NCBI GenBank assembly: GCA_900538475.1
Contig: UPYT01000026.1
Location: 1 to 46,943, forward strand
Direction: 5' to 3'
DNA length: 46,943 bases
Origin: an uncultured Clostridium sp.
GTDB taxonomy: Bacteria > Bacillota > Clostridia > Lachnospirales > Lachnospiraceae
The notes under the pieces are model-generated. The model was not told the origin of the DNA. It made no database searches and was given only the letters and a program-made list of their open reading frames with translations. The translations under genes were made by a program, and so were the position numbers. Below, in pieces: positions 31,411-40,211 of the stretch; the first letter of the stretch is position 1, and every line of letters begins with the position of its first letter.

Positions 31411-33435
31411 TTAATATTGGAGCACTGTTCCTGCCAGTACATCCTTCTTTTTATCAAACACAATCACATTTCCATATCCCATACAGCCGTCTGCTTCTTC
31501 CAAATCTGTGGGGGAATTCACCTCCTGATGGCAGAAAATAACCACATATTCTGTTCCATGGCAGGAAATTTTTACAGCCTCAGCCATAGAATCCGGATAC
31601 TGAATTCCCTTCAGAGCGGAGTTGACAGGGATTTTTTCTACCAAAATCGATTCCGGTTTTCCATCCGGCGCAGCATGAATCACTGTCAGCAAAGATGCAA
31701 ACCCTTCTGCCTGATATTTCACACAAATTCCCTGACGTTTCTCGTACCGGTTATAGTGGCGGGCAATTTTTCCTTCATACAGCTCCGGCTCTGTTCCCGG
31801 TGTCAGGAAATAAAAATCGGCTCTTGCCTTGTTTCCCTGAAAAACTGCGCAGTTTTGATTCGATCCTTCCAGGTTCACCTGGCCCCGCTCACTGAAATTC
31901 CAGTACTGACGATAGGTATGAGCTCCTCCGGTATACATTTCGTCCATAATCAGATAAATATCCGGTTTTATATAAACAATCTTTCGATTAATAAATACTC
32001 CGTCCTCTGCATATCCCAGATGTCCGCCCTGTACATACTCATAAGAATCTGTAAACCGAAACTGTCCCTTTACCGGCTGGCACAGCTTGGAGCATTCCCA
32101 GGAATCCTTGCATACTGTAAAAAATTTATCATCGACCGTAATCGTATTATGAGCAGTCGGATCCTTAAACTCAAAACGTCCTGAATCTACCACGTAAGTA
32201 TAGCGGCCCGCATCCGTCAGCACATCCTCTCCGCCTACACAAAGATCCACATGAAGCTTATCAGAATGGCCGTGTCCTGCTCCCATGGTTCCGCAGTGAA
32301 AATGAAGCAGAGAACCGTCCTCTCCCCACTTGTCTCTCAGATAGTAATTTCCACTGTCAGAAAGCGCTCCTGACAGGAAATCCGGTTCCTGAATCTCTAT
32401 TTCCTGATAGAGTCTGGCGCTTTCGATTCCCAGATCCCATACGCTTTCAAAGTCCAGAACAGGGAAGCCGCCGAACTTCAGCATAGGATCCCGGAACAAA
32501 ACTGCTGCCGTACTGATATAATCCCGAATATCCATATCATCGCTGTCTCCCATCAGAAGCTGCTTATGATCCGGCTTTTTCCACATCAGATCCGCACAGG
32601 CCATTTTGTGAACCGCATTTAAAATGGTGTCGGGAACCTCAATATCATTGCGGGAGGCAAGAATCAGAACATCCTCGTAGCAGTGAAGCACCTCATTGTG
32701 ATACAGGGGAGACTGCTCCCACTGAACGCCGTCTCCCATAATCTGCATCCGCGCCTCTGCTTCCAGATGCTCCAGGGCAATAGAGGTATAACGCTTTCTT
32801 CTCTCCTCATCCGGCATGGCAATTCCGATTTCAAACAGACCGTGATTCTCGATTACTCCCCAGTTGCTCATATAGCGGTAAGGAGAATGCATCTGAATCA
32901 GAAATTCTGCGTGTTCCACCAGGCAGCTGTAAAATGCATCTACAACCTCATCTGTTACATAGGGGCTGTCCTTAAAATACCGCATGGCTTTTACCCAGAA
33001 CTCTCCGCGGATCCCCGTCTCCAAAATCCTCCAGGTTGTTTTTTCCGTTTCCTCCGTCCGTTTCACCCCAGTAATCCAGCTCATCAGAAGTCGGACAAAA
33101 TGGCGGGCATATTTATCCTCTCCAGTCAGCCAGTAGGCCTGCCCCAGGCAGATAAAAAAGCGGTGACGGTTAAACTGAAACGTAAATTCCGGATCATTTC
33201 CCGGCCGGTATTCCCAGTCAACATCTCCCTCTGGATCAAAGATTACCGGCTCCCAGGTTCGTTCCATATCATGTTCCAAATCAAATAAAAAATAATTCCG
33301 GCATACCTCATCTGCAACGCGAATAATATGTGCGCAGTCCTCCGGCCAGTATGTTTTGCAGTATTCTGCTACGGCCGCCGGATCGTCAAAGAAAAAATAC
33401 TCATTTCCCCTGGAAAAAAACTCCTGCTTGGTCAT
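31411..33435 (-). CDS. Heparinase II/III-family polysaccharide lyase (cytoplasmic)
   Basis: 674 residues with the two-domain lyase layout. An N-terminal alpha/alpha toroid (about 60-340) includes FQFNRHRFF, WRILETGIRGEFW and SNWGVIENHGLFE (Asn197, His198). A C-terminal beta-sandwich (about 360-650) includes GAGHGHSDKLHVDL (His388, His390, Asp392) and TAHNTITVD. In this family Asn/His neutralise the uronate and Tyr acts as base/acid; Tyr245 in SPLYHNE is a candidate. The family acts on heparin, heparan, hyaluronan, chondroitin, alginate or related polymers. No signal peptide, so it should cleave imported oligosaccharides. It is coupled in an operon with GH88 and the sugar importer. Precise PL family and substrate are unknown. 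Confidence 0.87.
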   Translation of the reverse strand: MTKQEFFSRGNEYFFFDDPAAVAEYCKTYWPEDCAHIIRVADEVCRNYFLFDLEHDMERTWEPVIFDPEGDVDWEYRPGNDPEFTFQFNRHRFFICLGQAYWLTGEDKYARHFVRLLMSWITGVKRTEETEKTTWRILETGIRGEFWVKAMRYFKDSPYVTDEVVDAFYSCLVEHAEFLIQMHSPYRYMSNWGVIENHGLFEIGIAMPDEERRKRYTSIALEHLEAEARMQIMGDGVQWEQSPLYHNEVLHCYEDVLILASRNDIEVPDTILNAVHKMACADLMWKKPDHKQLLMGDSDDMDIRDYISTAAVLFRDPMLKFGGFPVLDFESVWDLGIESARLYQEIEIQEPDFLSGALSDSGNYYLRDKWGEDGSLLHFHCGTMGAGHGHSDKLHVDLCVGGEDVLTDAGRYTYVVDSGRFEFKDPTAHNTITVDDKFFTVCKDSWECSKLCQPVKGQFRFTDSYEYVQGGHLGYAEDGVFINRKIVYIKPDIYLIMDEMYTGGAHTYRQYWNFSERGQVNLEGSNQNCAVFQGNKARADFYFLTPGTEPELYEGKIARHYNRYEKRQGICVKYQAEGFASLLTVIHAAPDGKPESILVEKIPVNSALKGIQYPDSMAEAVKISCHGTEYVVIFCHQEVNSPTDLEEADGCMGYGNVIVFDKKKDVLAGTVLQY

Positions 33436-33494
33436 TGTCTGTCTTCTCCTTCATTCTTTTCCTGAAAACGCCTGCTGCTGTCATCCGTCCTGTT

Positions 33495-34679
33495 TTACCA
33501 GTAAATGTTCCAGTCCTTGTGCAGCCTTGTCAAAGCTTCCATATAAAAATAATCTCCCCAGATATTACATTCATCCACCCCGTAATGATTGCAGGTATTG
33601 TAGGGGGAATGGTTAGAATAGGTACTGTGAAGCACCAGTCCGTTTGACTGTGACGGATCCTTTACTGCATAATGATCCACCACAGATTTCATCAGCCTTT
33701 TTGCAATGGAAATATAGTAAGCCGCCTCCTTAGATGGCAGGTATTTTGCCATTTCCAGCATGCCGCAGGCTGCAATCGATGCAGAAGAAGAGTCTCTGGG
33801 CTGATCCTCATTTCCATCGCCAAATTCCAGATCCCAGTAAGGAACCAGATCCTCTGGAAGATGACGGAGAAAATATTCTGTTACTCCTTTAAAAATCGGA
33901 ATATAGGACTCTCGTTTTGTATATTTATATCCTACCGCTGTTCCGTAAACACCCCAGGCCTGTCCTCTTGCCCAGGCAGAACCGTCGCGGTACCCCTGAC
34001 AGGTTGCACCGTGATCCGGCGCCCCTGTTTCGCGGTTAAAGAAAAAGGTGTGCCAGGTAGAAAAATCAGGACGGATCACGTTAGCCAGCGCCGTATGAAT
34101 ATGCTTTTCCGCTACCTGACGGTATTTTTCCTCTCCTGTTTCCTCTGTTGCCCAGTAAAGAAGAGGCAGGTTTAGCAGACAGTCAATAATCAGCCGGTAA
34201 TTATCCGGCGCATTTAAAGGTCCCCATGCCTGAATGAATTCTCCCTTTTCATGGAAACGGGTAATCAGCTCCTCTGCTGCTTTTAAGGCAGCCATTCTTC
34301 CCACCTGACTTCCTGTCAGCTTATATCCAGCCACACAGGAGGGAGAATATAAAAATCCCAAATCATGGGTTTCCACATCAATTTTTTCTTCAATCCGATT
34401 CAGAAAATCCTTCATCTGAATCTCTCCGGCCTCCTTCAGTGCCGGATTCTTTGTATGCTCATAGGCCAGCCAGATCTCTCCGGTCCAGAAGCCGGTTGTC
34501 CAGTCTCTGTTTTCTGTGGGCTGATAAAATCCATTTTCACTGTAAGCCTTCTGAAAGCAGTGAGTAAATTTCGGAAGATTCCGAATCACCTGGGCGGAGG
34601 CCGCATCCAGGGCAGCTTCCACCTCGCTGTCTGTTATTTCCGGCTTCTGCTCCAGTTTTTCAAGTGCAATCCAACTCAT
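33495..34679 (-). CDS. GH88 unsaturated glucuronyl hydrolase
   Basis: A 394-residue (alpha/alpha)6-barrel enzyme that hydrates the double bond of 4,5-unsaturated uronic acids made by lyases, freeing the keto-acid from the adjoining sugar. Two catalytic-region aspartates match the family: Asp106 in THDLGFLYSPS and Asp166 in LIIDCLLNLPLLYWA. The substrate-binding motifs GAPDHGATCQGYRDGSAWARGQAW (in two parts) and QPRDSSSASIAACG are typical of UGL rather than GH105. There is no signal peptide. It lies between the permease and lyase genes in one operon. Preference for chondroitin, hyaluronan or heparin disaccharides cannot be read off with certainty. Confidence 0.92.
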   Translation of the reverse strand: MSWIALEKLEQKPEITDSEVEAALDAASAQVIRNLPKFTHCFQKAYSENGFYQPTENRDWTTGFWTGEIWLAYEHTKNPALKEAGEIQMKDFLNRIEEKIDVETHDLGFLYSPSCVAGYKLTGSQVGRMAALKAAEELITRFHEKGEFIQAWGPLNAPDNYRLIIDCLLNLPLLYWATEETGEEKYRQVAEKHIHTALANVIRPDFSTWHTFFFNRETGAPDHGATCQGYRDGSAWARGQAWGVYGTAVGYKYTKRESYIPIFKGVTEYFLRHLPEDLVPYWDLEFGDGNEDQPRDSSSASIAACGMLEMAKYLPSKEAAYYISIAKRLMKSVVDHYAVKDPSQSNGLVLHSTYSNHSPYNTCNHYGVDECNIWGDYFYMEALTRLHKDWNIYW

Positions 34680-34697
34680 AATTTAATCTCCTTCTGT

Positions 34698-35534
34698 TTA
34701 ACCCTTTACGCCAGAGGCAGCTACACCTTCTACAAAGTATTTCTGCAAAGACAGGAACACAATCAATACAGGAATCAGACTGAGTACAGAAGCTGCCATA
34801 ATCAGACCATATTCAGAACCAAACTGGCTGATAAACATACGAAGTCCCAGCTGCAGAGTTTTCTTTGATTCTGTTGTCAGATAAATCAACGGCCCCAGGA
34901 AATCATTCCAGGTATTCACAAAGGTGAAAATAGTCAGGGTAGACAGGGCCGGCTTAGAAAGAGGCAGCATTACCCGGTACCAGATCTGGTATTCCGTCAT
35001 ACCGTCAATCCGGGCCGCCTCACAAAGCTCTGTAGGAATTCCCTCATAAAACTGCTTCATCATAAATACGCCGAAGGCAGAGAAGGCCTGCAGGCAGATA
35101 ATTGCCAGATGCGTATCAGCCAGTCCAAAGGAACGCATCATCATAAACTGCGGTACCATATATACCTGCCAGGGAACTGCAATGGTTGTAATATATGCTA
35201 AAAACAGGGTGTTTTTTCCTTTAAACTGCAGCTTGGCAAAAGCATAGGCCGCAAAGCTGCTGGTCAACAGCTGAAGGAAGGTTACAATCAAGGTCAGCTT
35301 TACGGTATTCAGCACAAATTTTGAGAGGGGGATTTTGTGCCAGATATCCACGTAATTCTGCCATCTGGGATTCTCCGGAATCCACTGTATGGGGAAAATA
35401 AATACATCCTTATCAAGCTTAAAGGATGCGGAAAGCATCCAGGCAAAGGGAACCAGCATTACCAGAGCAAGGGCAATCAAAACAACATAGAGGATTACCC
35501 GAAAGGCTCTTGTTTTTGTATTTTTGATTTTCAT
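34698..35534 (-). CDS. Carbohydrate ABC transporter permease, MalG type
   Basis: A 278-residue permease with six predicted helices and the cytoplasmic EAA loop EAARIDGMTEYQIWYRVMLP that docks on the ATPase. CUT1 family, which imports oligosaccharides. It lies 12 bases from the partner permease and 18 bases before GH88. No ATPase gene is present in the window, so a shared MsmX-like ATPase elsewhere is expected. Confidence 0.93.
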   Translation of the reverse strand: MKIKNTKTRAFRVILYVVLIALALVMLVPFAWMLSASFKLDKDVFIFPIQWIPENPRWQNYVDIWHKIPLSKFVLNTVKLTLIVTFLQLLTSSFAAYAFAKLQFKGKNTLFLAYITTIAVPWQVYMVPQFMMMRSFGLADTHLAIICLQAFSAFGVFMMKQFYEGIPTELCEAARIDGMTEYQIWYRVMLPLSKPALSTLTIFTFVNTWNDFLGPLIYLTTESKKTLQLGLRMFISQFGSEYGLIMAASVLSLIPVLIVFLSLQKYFVEGVAASGVKG

Positions 35535-35546
35535 GTTCGGATCCTC

Positions 35547-36620
35547 CTAGTTTGAATATTTCTTCTCCCCACGGAACTGTACCAGGGTAATGGCCAGAAC
35601 AATGAGGAACAGTACCATGGCTACTGCACTTGCATAGCCCAGATTCCAGTTACGGAAAGCTTCTTCGTAAATGTGATAAACCAGTACAATCGCTGACTCA
35701 TTCAGCACACCGGCATTTCCGCCTGCCAGCATGTATACAATATCGTATACCTTGAAACAGTTAATGGTCAGGATAATCGTAACAAAGAAGGTAGTCGGCT
35801 GCAGCTGAGGCCAGGTAATGTAGCGGAACCGCTGCCATGCATTGGCGCCGTCTAAGCTGCAGGCCTCATACAGTTCTCCATTGATTCCCTGAAGACCTGC
35901 CAGATAAATAACCATATAGTAGCCCATGTTTTTCCAGACAGAGAACATAACAACCGTAAACATAACCCAGTCCTTGTCAGCCGCCCATTTGGGAAGACTT
36001 TTTGCCGCCATACCCACATTATACAGAATCATATTGACTGGTCCGCTTTTTGCCGGAGAAAACAGCATATTCCACACTGCTGCAACTGCTACCAGAGAAG
36101 CCACATACGGGAAAAAGCTGACAGTACGGAAAAAATTCCGTCCTTTAATATGCTGATTCAGGAGAACTGCCAGACCCAAAGCAGCTGCCAGGGTAAATGG
36201 TACTGTTGCAACACAGTAAATAATCGTATTCTTTAAAGATGCCAGGAAACGGGTATTTCCAATCATCATAGCAAAATTATCCAGAGCTGCAAACTGCATC
36301 GGGTTATTTCCATCCCATTTAATAAATGCAAGGATAAATGCGAAAATAACTGGTCCAAGAGTAAATACTGCAAATCCGATAAAGTTTGGTGCAATAAAGC
36401 TGTAGGCTACCAGATCCCGTTTTGTCTGGCGGCTGAACCGCTCTCCGGTTTTGGCCTGACGAATCTTATCTCTTACCTGATCCACCTTTTTCCCCAGCTT
36501 CAGTTTCTTTTTTGGATCCTGCTCCGCCTCTGCCTGCTGCTGCAGCTTTTCAAGCTGCGGCTCTAAAACAGCCAGCCTGCGCTGAACCTCTGCCGGATCC
36601 ACTGACTTTTTCTGTCTCAT
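35547..36620 (-). CDS. Carbohydrate ABC transporter permease, MalF type, with N-terminal coiled coil
   Basis: A 357-residue permease. The membrane part starts near residue 72 and contains the EAA loop YEACSLDGANAWQRFRYITWP. In front is a hydrophilic, Lys/Glu/Gln-rich segment of about 65-70 residues (LEPQLEKLQQQAEAEQDPKKK) predicted to be a cytoplasmic coiled coil, not usual in MalF-type proteins of this size. The family lets oligosaccharides pass with MalG-type partner and binding protein. It is separated from the binding-protein gene by a stem-loop (36655-36691). Confidence 0.92.
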   Translation of the reverse strand: MRQKKSVDPAEVQRRLAVLEPQLEKLQQQAEAEQDPKKKLKLGKKVDQVRDKIRQAKTGERFSRQTKRDLVAYSFIAPNFIGFAVFTLGPVIFAFILAFIKWDGNNPMQFAALDNFAMMIGNTRFLASLKNTIIYCVATVPFTLAAALGLAVLLNQHIKGRNFFRTVSFFPYVASLVAVAAVWNMLFSPAKSGPVNMILYNVGMAAKSLPKWAADKDWVMFTVVMFSVWKNMGYYMVIYLAGLQGINGELYEACSLDGANAWQRFRYITWPQLQPTTFFVTIILTINCFKVYDIVYMLAGGNAGVLNESAIVLVYHIYEEAFRNWNLGYASAVAMVLFLIVLAITLVQFRGEKKYSN

Positions 36621-36654
36621 AACTATCTGCCTTTCTTTTCCTGCCTATGATTTA

Positions 36655-36691
36655 TATGAGGCAGACGATTTTGTTTATCGCCTGCCTCATA
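36655..36691 (-). promoter_or_regulatory. Stem-loop between binding-protein and permease genes
   Basis: A 15 bp stem (36655-36669 with 36677-36691, one G-U) and a 7-base loop lie between the binding-protein stop and the permease start. No U-tract follows on the minus strand. Such intercistronic hairpins usually protect the upstream mRNA and give more binding protein than permease. Confidence 0.7.
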
Positions 36692-36732
36692 TGGATTTTT
36701 CTCAAATAATTTTATCAAAAACGAAACCAGAA

Positions 36733-38085
36733 TTACTGCGCCAGAATTGCAGAAATTTTTTCATTCATATCAGCAATTCCTTCATCGATGGTACTGTTTC
36801 CGGTCATGATGTTGTCATGAGCCTCGTTTAATACTGTCTCCATCTCAGAGCTCTTGGTGCTTACCGGCATTTCCAGATACAGATTTGCAGTCTGAAGAGC
36901 CTCTTTGCTGCCTTCATCTGCCGGGAATCCCTCAATAGAAGCTACCATGTTGGCAATATCATCGGTCATGATTGCCGGAATGGTTCCTGTAGATGCCAGA
37001 ATATCAGCGCCCTCTTCTCCGCATACAAACTTTACAAAATCCCAGGACATATCTTTATCCTTTGCGGTAGTCGGAATAGCCAGAGAGGTAATCGTTGCCA
37101 GAGTAGAGCCCGGTTCTACGCCCTCTGCATGAGGATATTTTACCATACCCCAGTTGCCGCAGTCTGTGTATTCACCTGCTTTTACCTTATCAATCAAAGT
37201 AGAAATAAACCAGGTTCCCATGTTCATCATTGCTACATTTCCCTGAGAAAATGCACCGGAATAATGAAGATTAGAGGTCTTTAAGGTTGCATAGTCCTGA
37301 CATACACCGTCCTCCTGCTCTGCCAGAATCATCTCATAATACGGCTTCAGGAAATCATAGTTTCCATCAATAATGCTGTTCTTTCCATCCAGAATACCAA
37401 ACAACTGAACTGCACTTCTCCAGGTATGATAGTGAGCTCCGTACACCTCCTGACCAGGCATATCGTTGGTAACGCTTCTTGCCAGAGCGTCATACTGCTC
37501 AAAGGTCATATCATTGGTCGGATAATCCACTCCTGCTGCATCAAAAATATCTTTATTATAGAATACAACCCAGAAATCGCTTCTAAAAGGAAGCTCATAC
37601 AGCTTATCTTCTACTTTAATTTGGTCGGTCAGCCCCTTAAATGCGCTTAAATCTACGCCGTCTTTTGCAATATACTCATCCAGCGGCTCCAGAACGCCCT
37701 TGTTTACCAGAGTGGTATATCCGGGAACATCTTTTACAGTTACAACATCAAAATCAGAGCCAGATCCGGTCAGCTGTGTAGCAAGAACGGTCTGGTAATC
37801 AGAGCTTCCCAGGTCAACCAGTTCAACCTTTACATCCGGATGAGCGCTTTCATAGGCTTCAATTAAAGGCTGGTAATAAACGGTTAAATCCTTATCCCAC
37901 ATAGCCCATTTCAGAACCTTCTGTCCCTCTGCCGGAGCCTCTGTTTCAGCTGCTGCCTCAGTCTCAGCCTTTGTATCTGCTGCCGGTGCTGCCGTGGTTT
38001 CTCCTGTCTGAGAACCGCCGCATGCTACCAGACTTCCTGCCATAGCTGCTGCCAGAGAAAGGCTTAAAATACGTTTTTTCATCAT
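36733..38085 (-). CDS. Sugar ABC transporter solute-binding lipoprotein
   Basis: A 450-residue CUT1-type binding protein. The start is placed at the double ATG at 38085 (AGGAGG upstream), which gives a clean lipoprotein signal MMKKRILSLSLAAAMAG and lipobox LVAC (Cys22). An Ala/Glu/Thr-rich linker follows to about residue 60, then the MalE-like fold (KVLKWAMWDKDLTVYYQPLIEAY ... and SDFDVVTVKDVPGY). First gene of the operon SBP-MalF-MalG-GH88-lyase. It should capture uronic-acid oligosaccharides outside the cell. Divergent from the sensor kinase gene, whose product probably controls it. Confidence 0.93.
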   Translation of the reverse strand: MMKKRILSLSLAAAMAGSLVACGGSQTGETTAAPAADTKAETEAAAETEAPAEGQKVLKWAMWDKDLTVYYQPLIEAYESAHPDVKVELVDLGSSDYQTVLATQLTGSGSDFDVVTVKDVPGYTTLVNKGVLEPLDEYIAKDGVDLSAFKGLTDQIKVEDKLYELPFRSDFWVVFYNKDIFDAAGVDYPTNDMTFEQYDALARSVTNDMPGQEVYGAHYHTWRSAVQLFGILDGKNSIIDGNYDFLKPYYEMILAEQEDGVCQDYATLKTSNLHYSGAFSQGNVAMMNMGTWFISTLIDKVKAGEYTDCGNWGMVKYPHAEGVEPGSTLATITSLAIPTTAKDKDMSWDFVKFVCGEEGADILASTGTIPAIMTDDIANMVASIEGFPADEGSKEALQTANLYLEMPVSTKSSEMETVLNEAHDNIMTGNSTIDEGIADMNEKISAILAQ

Positions 38086-38143
38086 AACTTTTCCTCCTGA
38101 TTCTAATAGCGGCTGCCCTGTGCAGCTCGCATCTGATGATTCC

Positions 38144-38172
38144 ATTATAGTGAAATCCTCCTGGATTCTGAA
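38144..38172 (-). promoter_or_regulatory. Promoter of the importer-GH88-lyase operon
   Basis: TATAAT (38144-38149) with TTCAGA (38167-38172) 17 bp upstream on the minus strand. The -10 is perfect and the -35 poor, which suits activation by the AraC-type response regulator encoded next door. Confidence 0.6.
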
Positions 38173-38175
38173 TGG

Positions 38176-38252
38176 AATTTTCACCAGAAAAGCTTCATTT
38201 TTTACACATCATGTTATTTAATATTATCATATTTTCATGTAATTTTTCACCA
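38176..38252. promoter_or_regulatory. Candidate regulator-binding direct repeats
   Basis: TGGTGAAAAT (minus strand, 38176-38186) and TGGTGAAAAATT (38241-38252) are same-direction repeats about 66 bp apart, upstream of the weak -35 of the importer operon. AraC-family activators often bind such direct repeats. The 66 bp gap is close to three helical double-turns; binding is inferred. Confidence 0.4.
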
Positions 38253-38281
38253 TTCCTGTATTTTTTTACAATTGTATTCAT

Positions 38282-38310
38282 TTGACAAAGCTAAGACCTG
38301 ACGATAGAAT
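38282..38310 (+). promoter_or_regulatory. Promoter of the two-component/lyase operon
   Basis: TTGACA (38282-38287), 17 bp, TAGAAT (38305-38310), 29 bases before the sensor kinase ATG. A near-consensus promoter, so basal expression of the sensor system is expected. Confidence 0.75.
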
Positions 38311-38339
38311 AAGAGTAATTAACAGAAAGGAATCGTTTT

Positions 38340-40211
38340 ATGAAAAAGCACATATTTCCGCAAACGGTCCGAAACCAGATTATTATCAGTACAGCAGCTA
38401 TAACCCTTATTATCGCTGCCATTACTGTGACTATCTGCTTTTCTGTATTCCAGTCCTTTCTCCGCAAAGCGGAGATTCAGTCTGCGGAATTCAATATGCA
38501 GGTTATTTCCAACAACGTTTCGGCCGACATGGATCACATATTTTCCTTTGTAGACTGGTGCAGCAGCAATACAGACATCAATCATTTTCTGCGGGTCTTT
38601 CAGAATCAGGAAAAGATGCCTACTATCTCCTCGGAAGATTTTTCCCTCCGCACCGTAGCCTTAAATACCTACAGCCGGTTAAAGGAGCAGTACAATGATA
38701 CTCCCTCCTCAGAAAAATACATGTCCCGGGTTTTGATTTCTCCGGAAAATAGAAAAGTATACCTTCAGCTTTCCGATACAAGCGCTACCAATACCTCCTC
38801 TGCTGCAGATATTGTCTATGCCGATGAGCATTTTCAGAGGTTTCTCAATGCGCCGGAATACCTGTGGAACGGTTTGCATCCGGATCCTCTTCTGGAATCT
38901 GACAGCCCGAAATTCCTTCCCATTGTGCGTCCTATTTATAATCAGTACAATGCGGATCGAATTGGATGGCTCTATCTTACAATTCCGGAAAGACTGCTGA
39001 CGGATTATATTCATACCCTGCCTTTAGAAGAAGACTCTGCCCTCTATGTTACTATCGGAGAACATACCTACCGTTATAACTGCGGCCAGCTGACAGAGTG
39101 TGATTTTTCTTTTCAGATCTTAAAGGATGTCAGCAGTCAAACCTTCCATAAAAGCAATCGCGCTGCTCAGGTACAGTTTCCAGACGGAAGCCGGCGGTAC
39201 ACAGTATCCTGCCCTCTGGGAAATCAGGGATGGACCATTACTCAGGTGCTTTCTGATCAGAGCTATCTGGCCCAGAGAGACGTTTATAATACCATTATTG
39301 CGGGGATTGTCGTTGTTATCCTCATATCCGGAGGGCTTCTCTACCTGGTATTAAGCCATCTGATCAATCGTCCTGTTGCCTTGCTTCAGAGCAAAATCGA
39401 CGCTATTGCTCAGGGAGATTTTTCCAGAGACCCTTCGATTGAATGGAAAAATGAATTCGGAACCATCGGGAAAGGAATTAATCAGATGTCGGAAAATGTA
39501 GTTTCTCTGATGGACAAAAAAGTAGAAGATGAAAAGCAGAAAAAGGATCTGGAATATCAGATTCTTCAAAGTCAGATTAACCCGCATTTTCTCTACAATA
39601 CCTTGAATTCCATCAAATGGATGGCAACCATTCAGGGCGCCGGCGGTATTGCAGAAATGACTACAGCCCTGGCCCGACTGATGAAAAATGTCTCCAAAGG
39701 CACAGGCGCCCAGATTCCCTTAAAAGACGAGTTGGCGCTGGTTCAGGATTATTTTCTGATTCAGCAGTACCGATATGGAGGCAGTGTGTCCCTGGAATGC
39801 CGGATTCCAGATCCCAAGCTGTATCACTGCATGATTCACCGTTTTTCTCTTCAGCCTATTGTAGAGAATGCACTCTTCCACGGCATTGAGCCCAAGGGCT
39901 GTGCCGGAAAGATTGTCATTGAGGCATGGGAATCCTCTGCCTCTGACGGCCAGCCACTTCTGAAGGTTTCTGTTACTGACAACGGTATCGGTATGACAGA
40001 GGAGACCATGAAAAAAGTGCTGACTGGGGAAGCCGATTCCTCCGCTGAATTTTTCCGCCATGTGGGAATCAATAACGTAAATAAACGAATTCAATATGAT
40101 TTTGGGGAGGATTTCGGAATCACAATCCAAAGCGAAACCGGAGAAAATTCCTATACTGTCATGACCATAACACTCCCCTATATCACAGATGAAAGGACAA
40201 CGATATTATGA
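38340..40211 (+). CDS. Sensor histidine kinase, YesM/LytS-like
   Basis: 623 residues. Transmembrane helix 1 at about 13-36, an extracellular sensor domain (about 40-315, Cache-like), helix 2 at about 318-340, a HAMP linker (about 342-395), then the His_kinase domain with phosphoacceptor His416 in SQINPHFLYNTLNSIKW, and a GHKL ATPase domain (about 500-620: IVENALFHGIEPKG, VTDNGIGMT). Typical of sugar-sensing kinases paired with AraC-type regulators. It probably senses the polymer fragments directly or through the nearby binding protein. Its stop overlaps the start of the response regulator gene (ATGA at 40208-40211). Confidence 0.93.
   Translation: MKKHIFPQTVRNQIIISTAAITLIIAAITVTICFSVFQSFLRKAEIQSAEFNMQVISNNVSADMDHIFSFVDWCSSNTDINHFLRVFQNQEKMPTISSEDFSLRTVALNTYSRLKEQYNDTPSSEKYMSRVLISPENRKVYLQLSDTSATNTSSAADIVYADEHFQRFLNAPEYLWNGLHPDPLLESDSPKFLPIVRPIYNQYNADRIGWLYLTIPERLLTDYIHTLPLEEDSALYVTIGEHTYRYNCGQLTECDFSFQILKDVSSQTFHKSNRAAQVQFPDGSRRYTVSCPLGNQGWTITQVLSDQSYLAQRDVYNTIIAGIVVVILISGGLLYLVLSHLINRPVALLQSKIDAIAQGDFSRDPSIEWKNEFGTIGKGINQMSENVVSLMDKKVEDEKQKKDLEYQILQSQINPHFLYNTLNSIKWMATIQGAGGIAEMTTALARLMKNVSKGTGAQIPLKDELALVQDYFLIQQYRYGGSVSLECRIPDPKLYHCMIHRFSLQPIVENALFHGIEPKGCAGKIVIEAWESSASDGQPLLKVSVTDNGIGMTEETMKKVLTGEADSSAEFFRHVGINNVNKRIQYDFGEDFGITIQSETGENSYTVMTITLPYITDERTTIL

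Noticed and set aside
31411..33435. Assigning the lyase specifically to heparin/heparan (PL12) or alginate (PL15/PL17)
   Set aside because: The fold and motif residues fit several families; substrate cannot be separated without alignment, so only the superfamily is called.
36733..38184. Start of the sugar-binding lipoprotein at 38184
   Set aside because: It would put 33 polar residues before the lipoprotein signal and would start upstream of the likely -10 box; the AGGAGG-ATGATG at 38085 gives a proper signal peptide.
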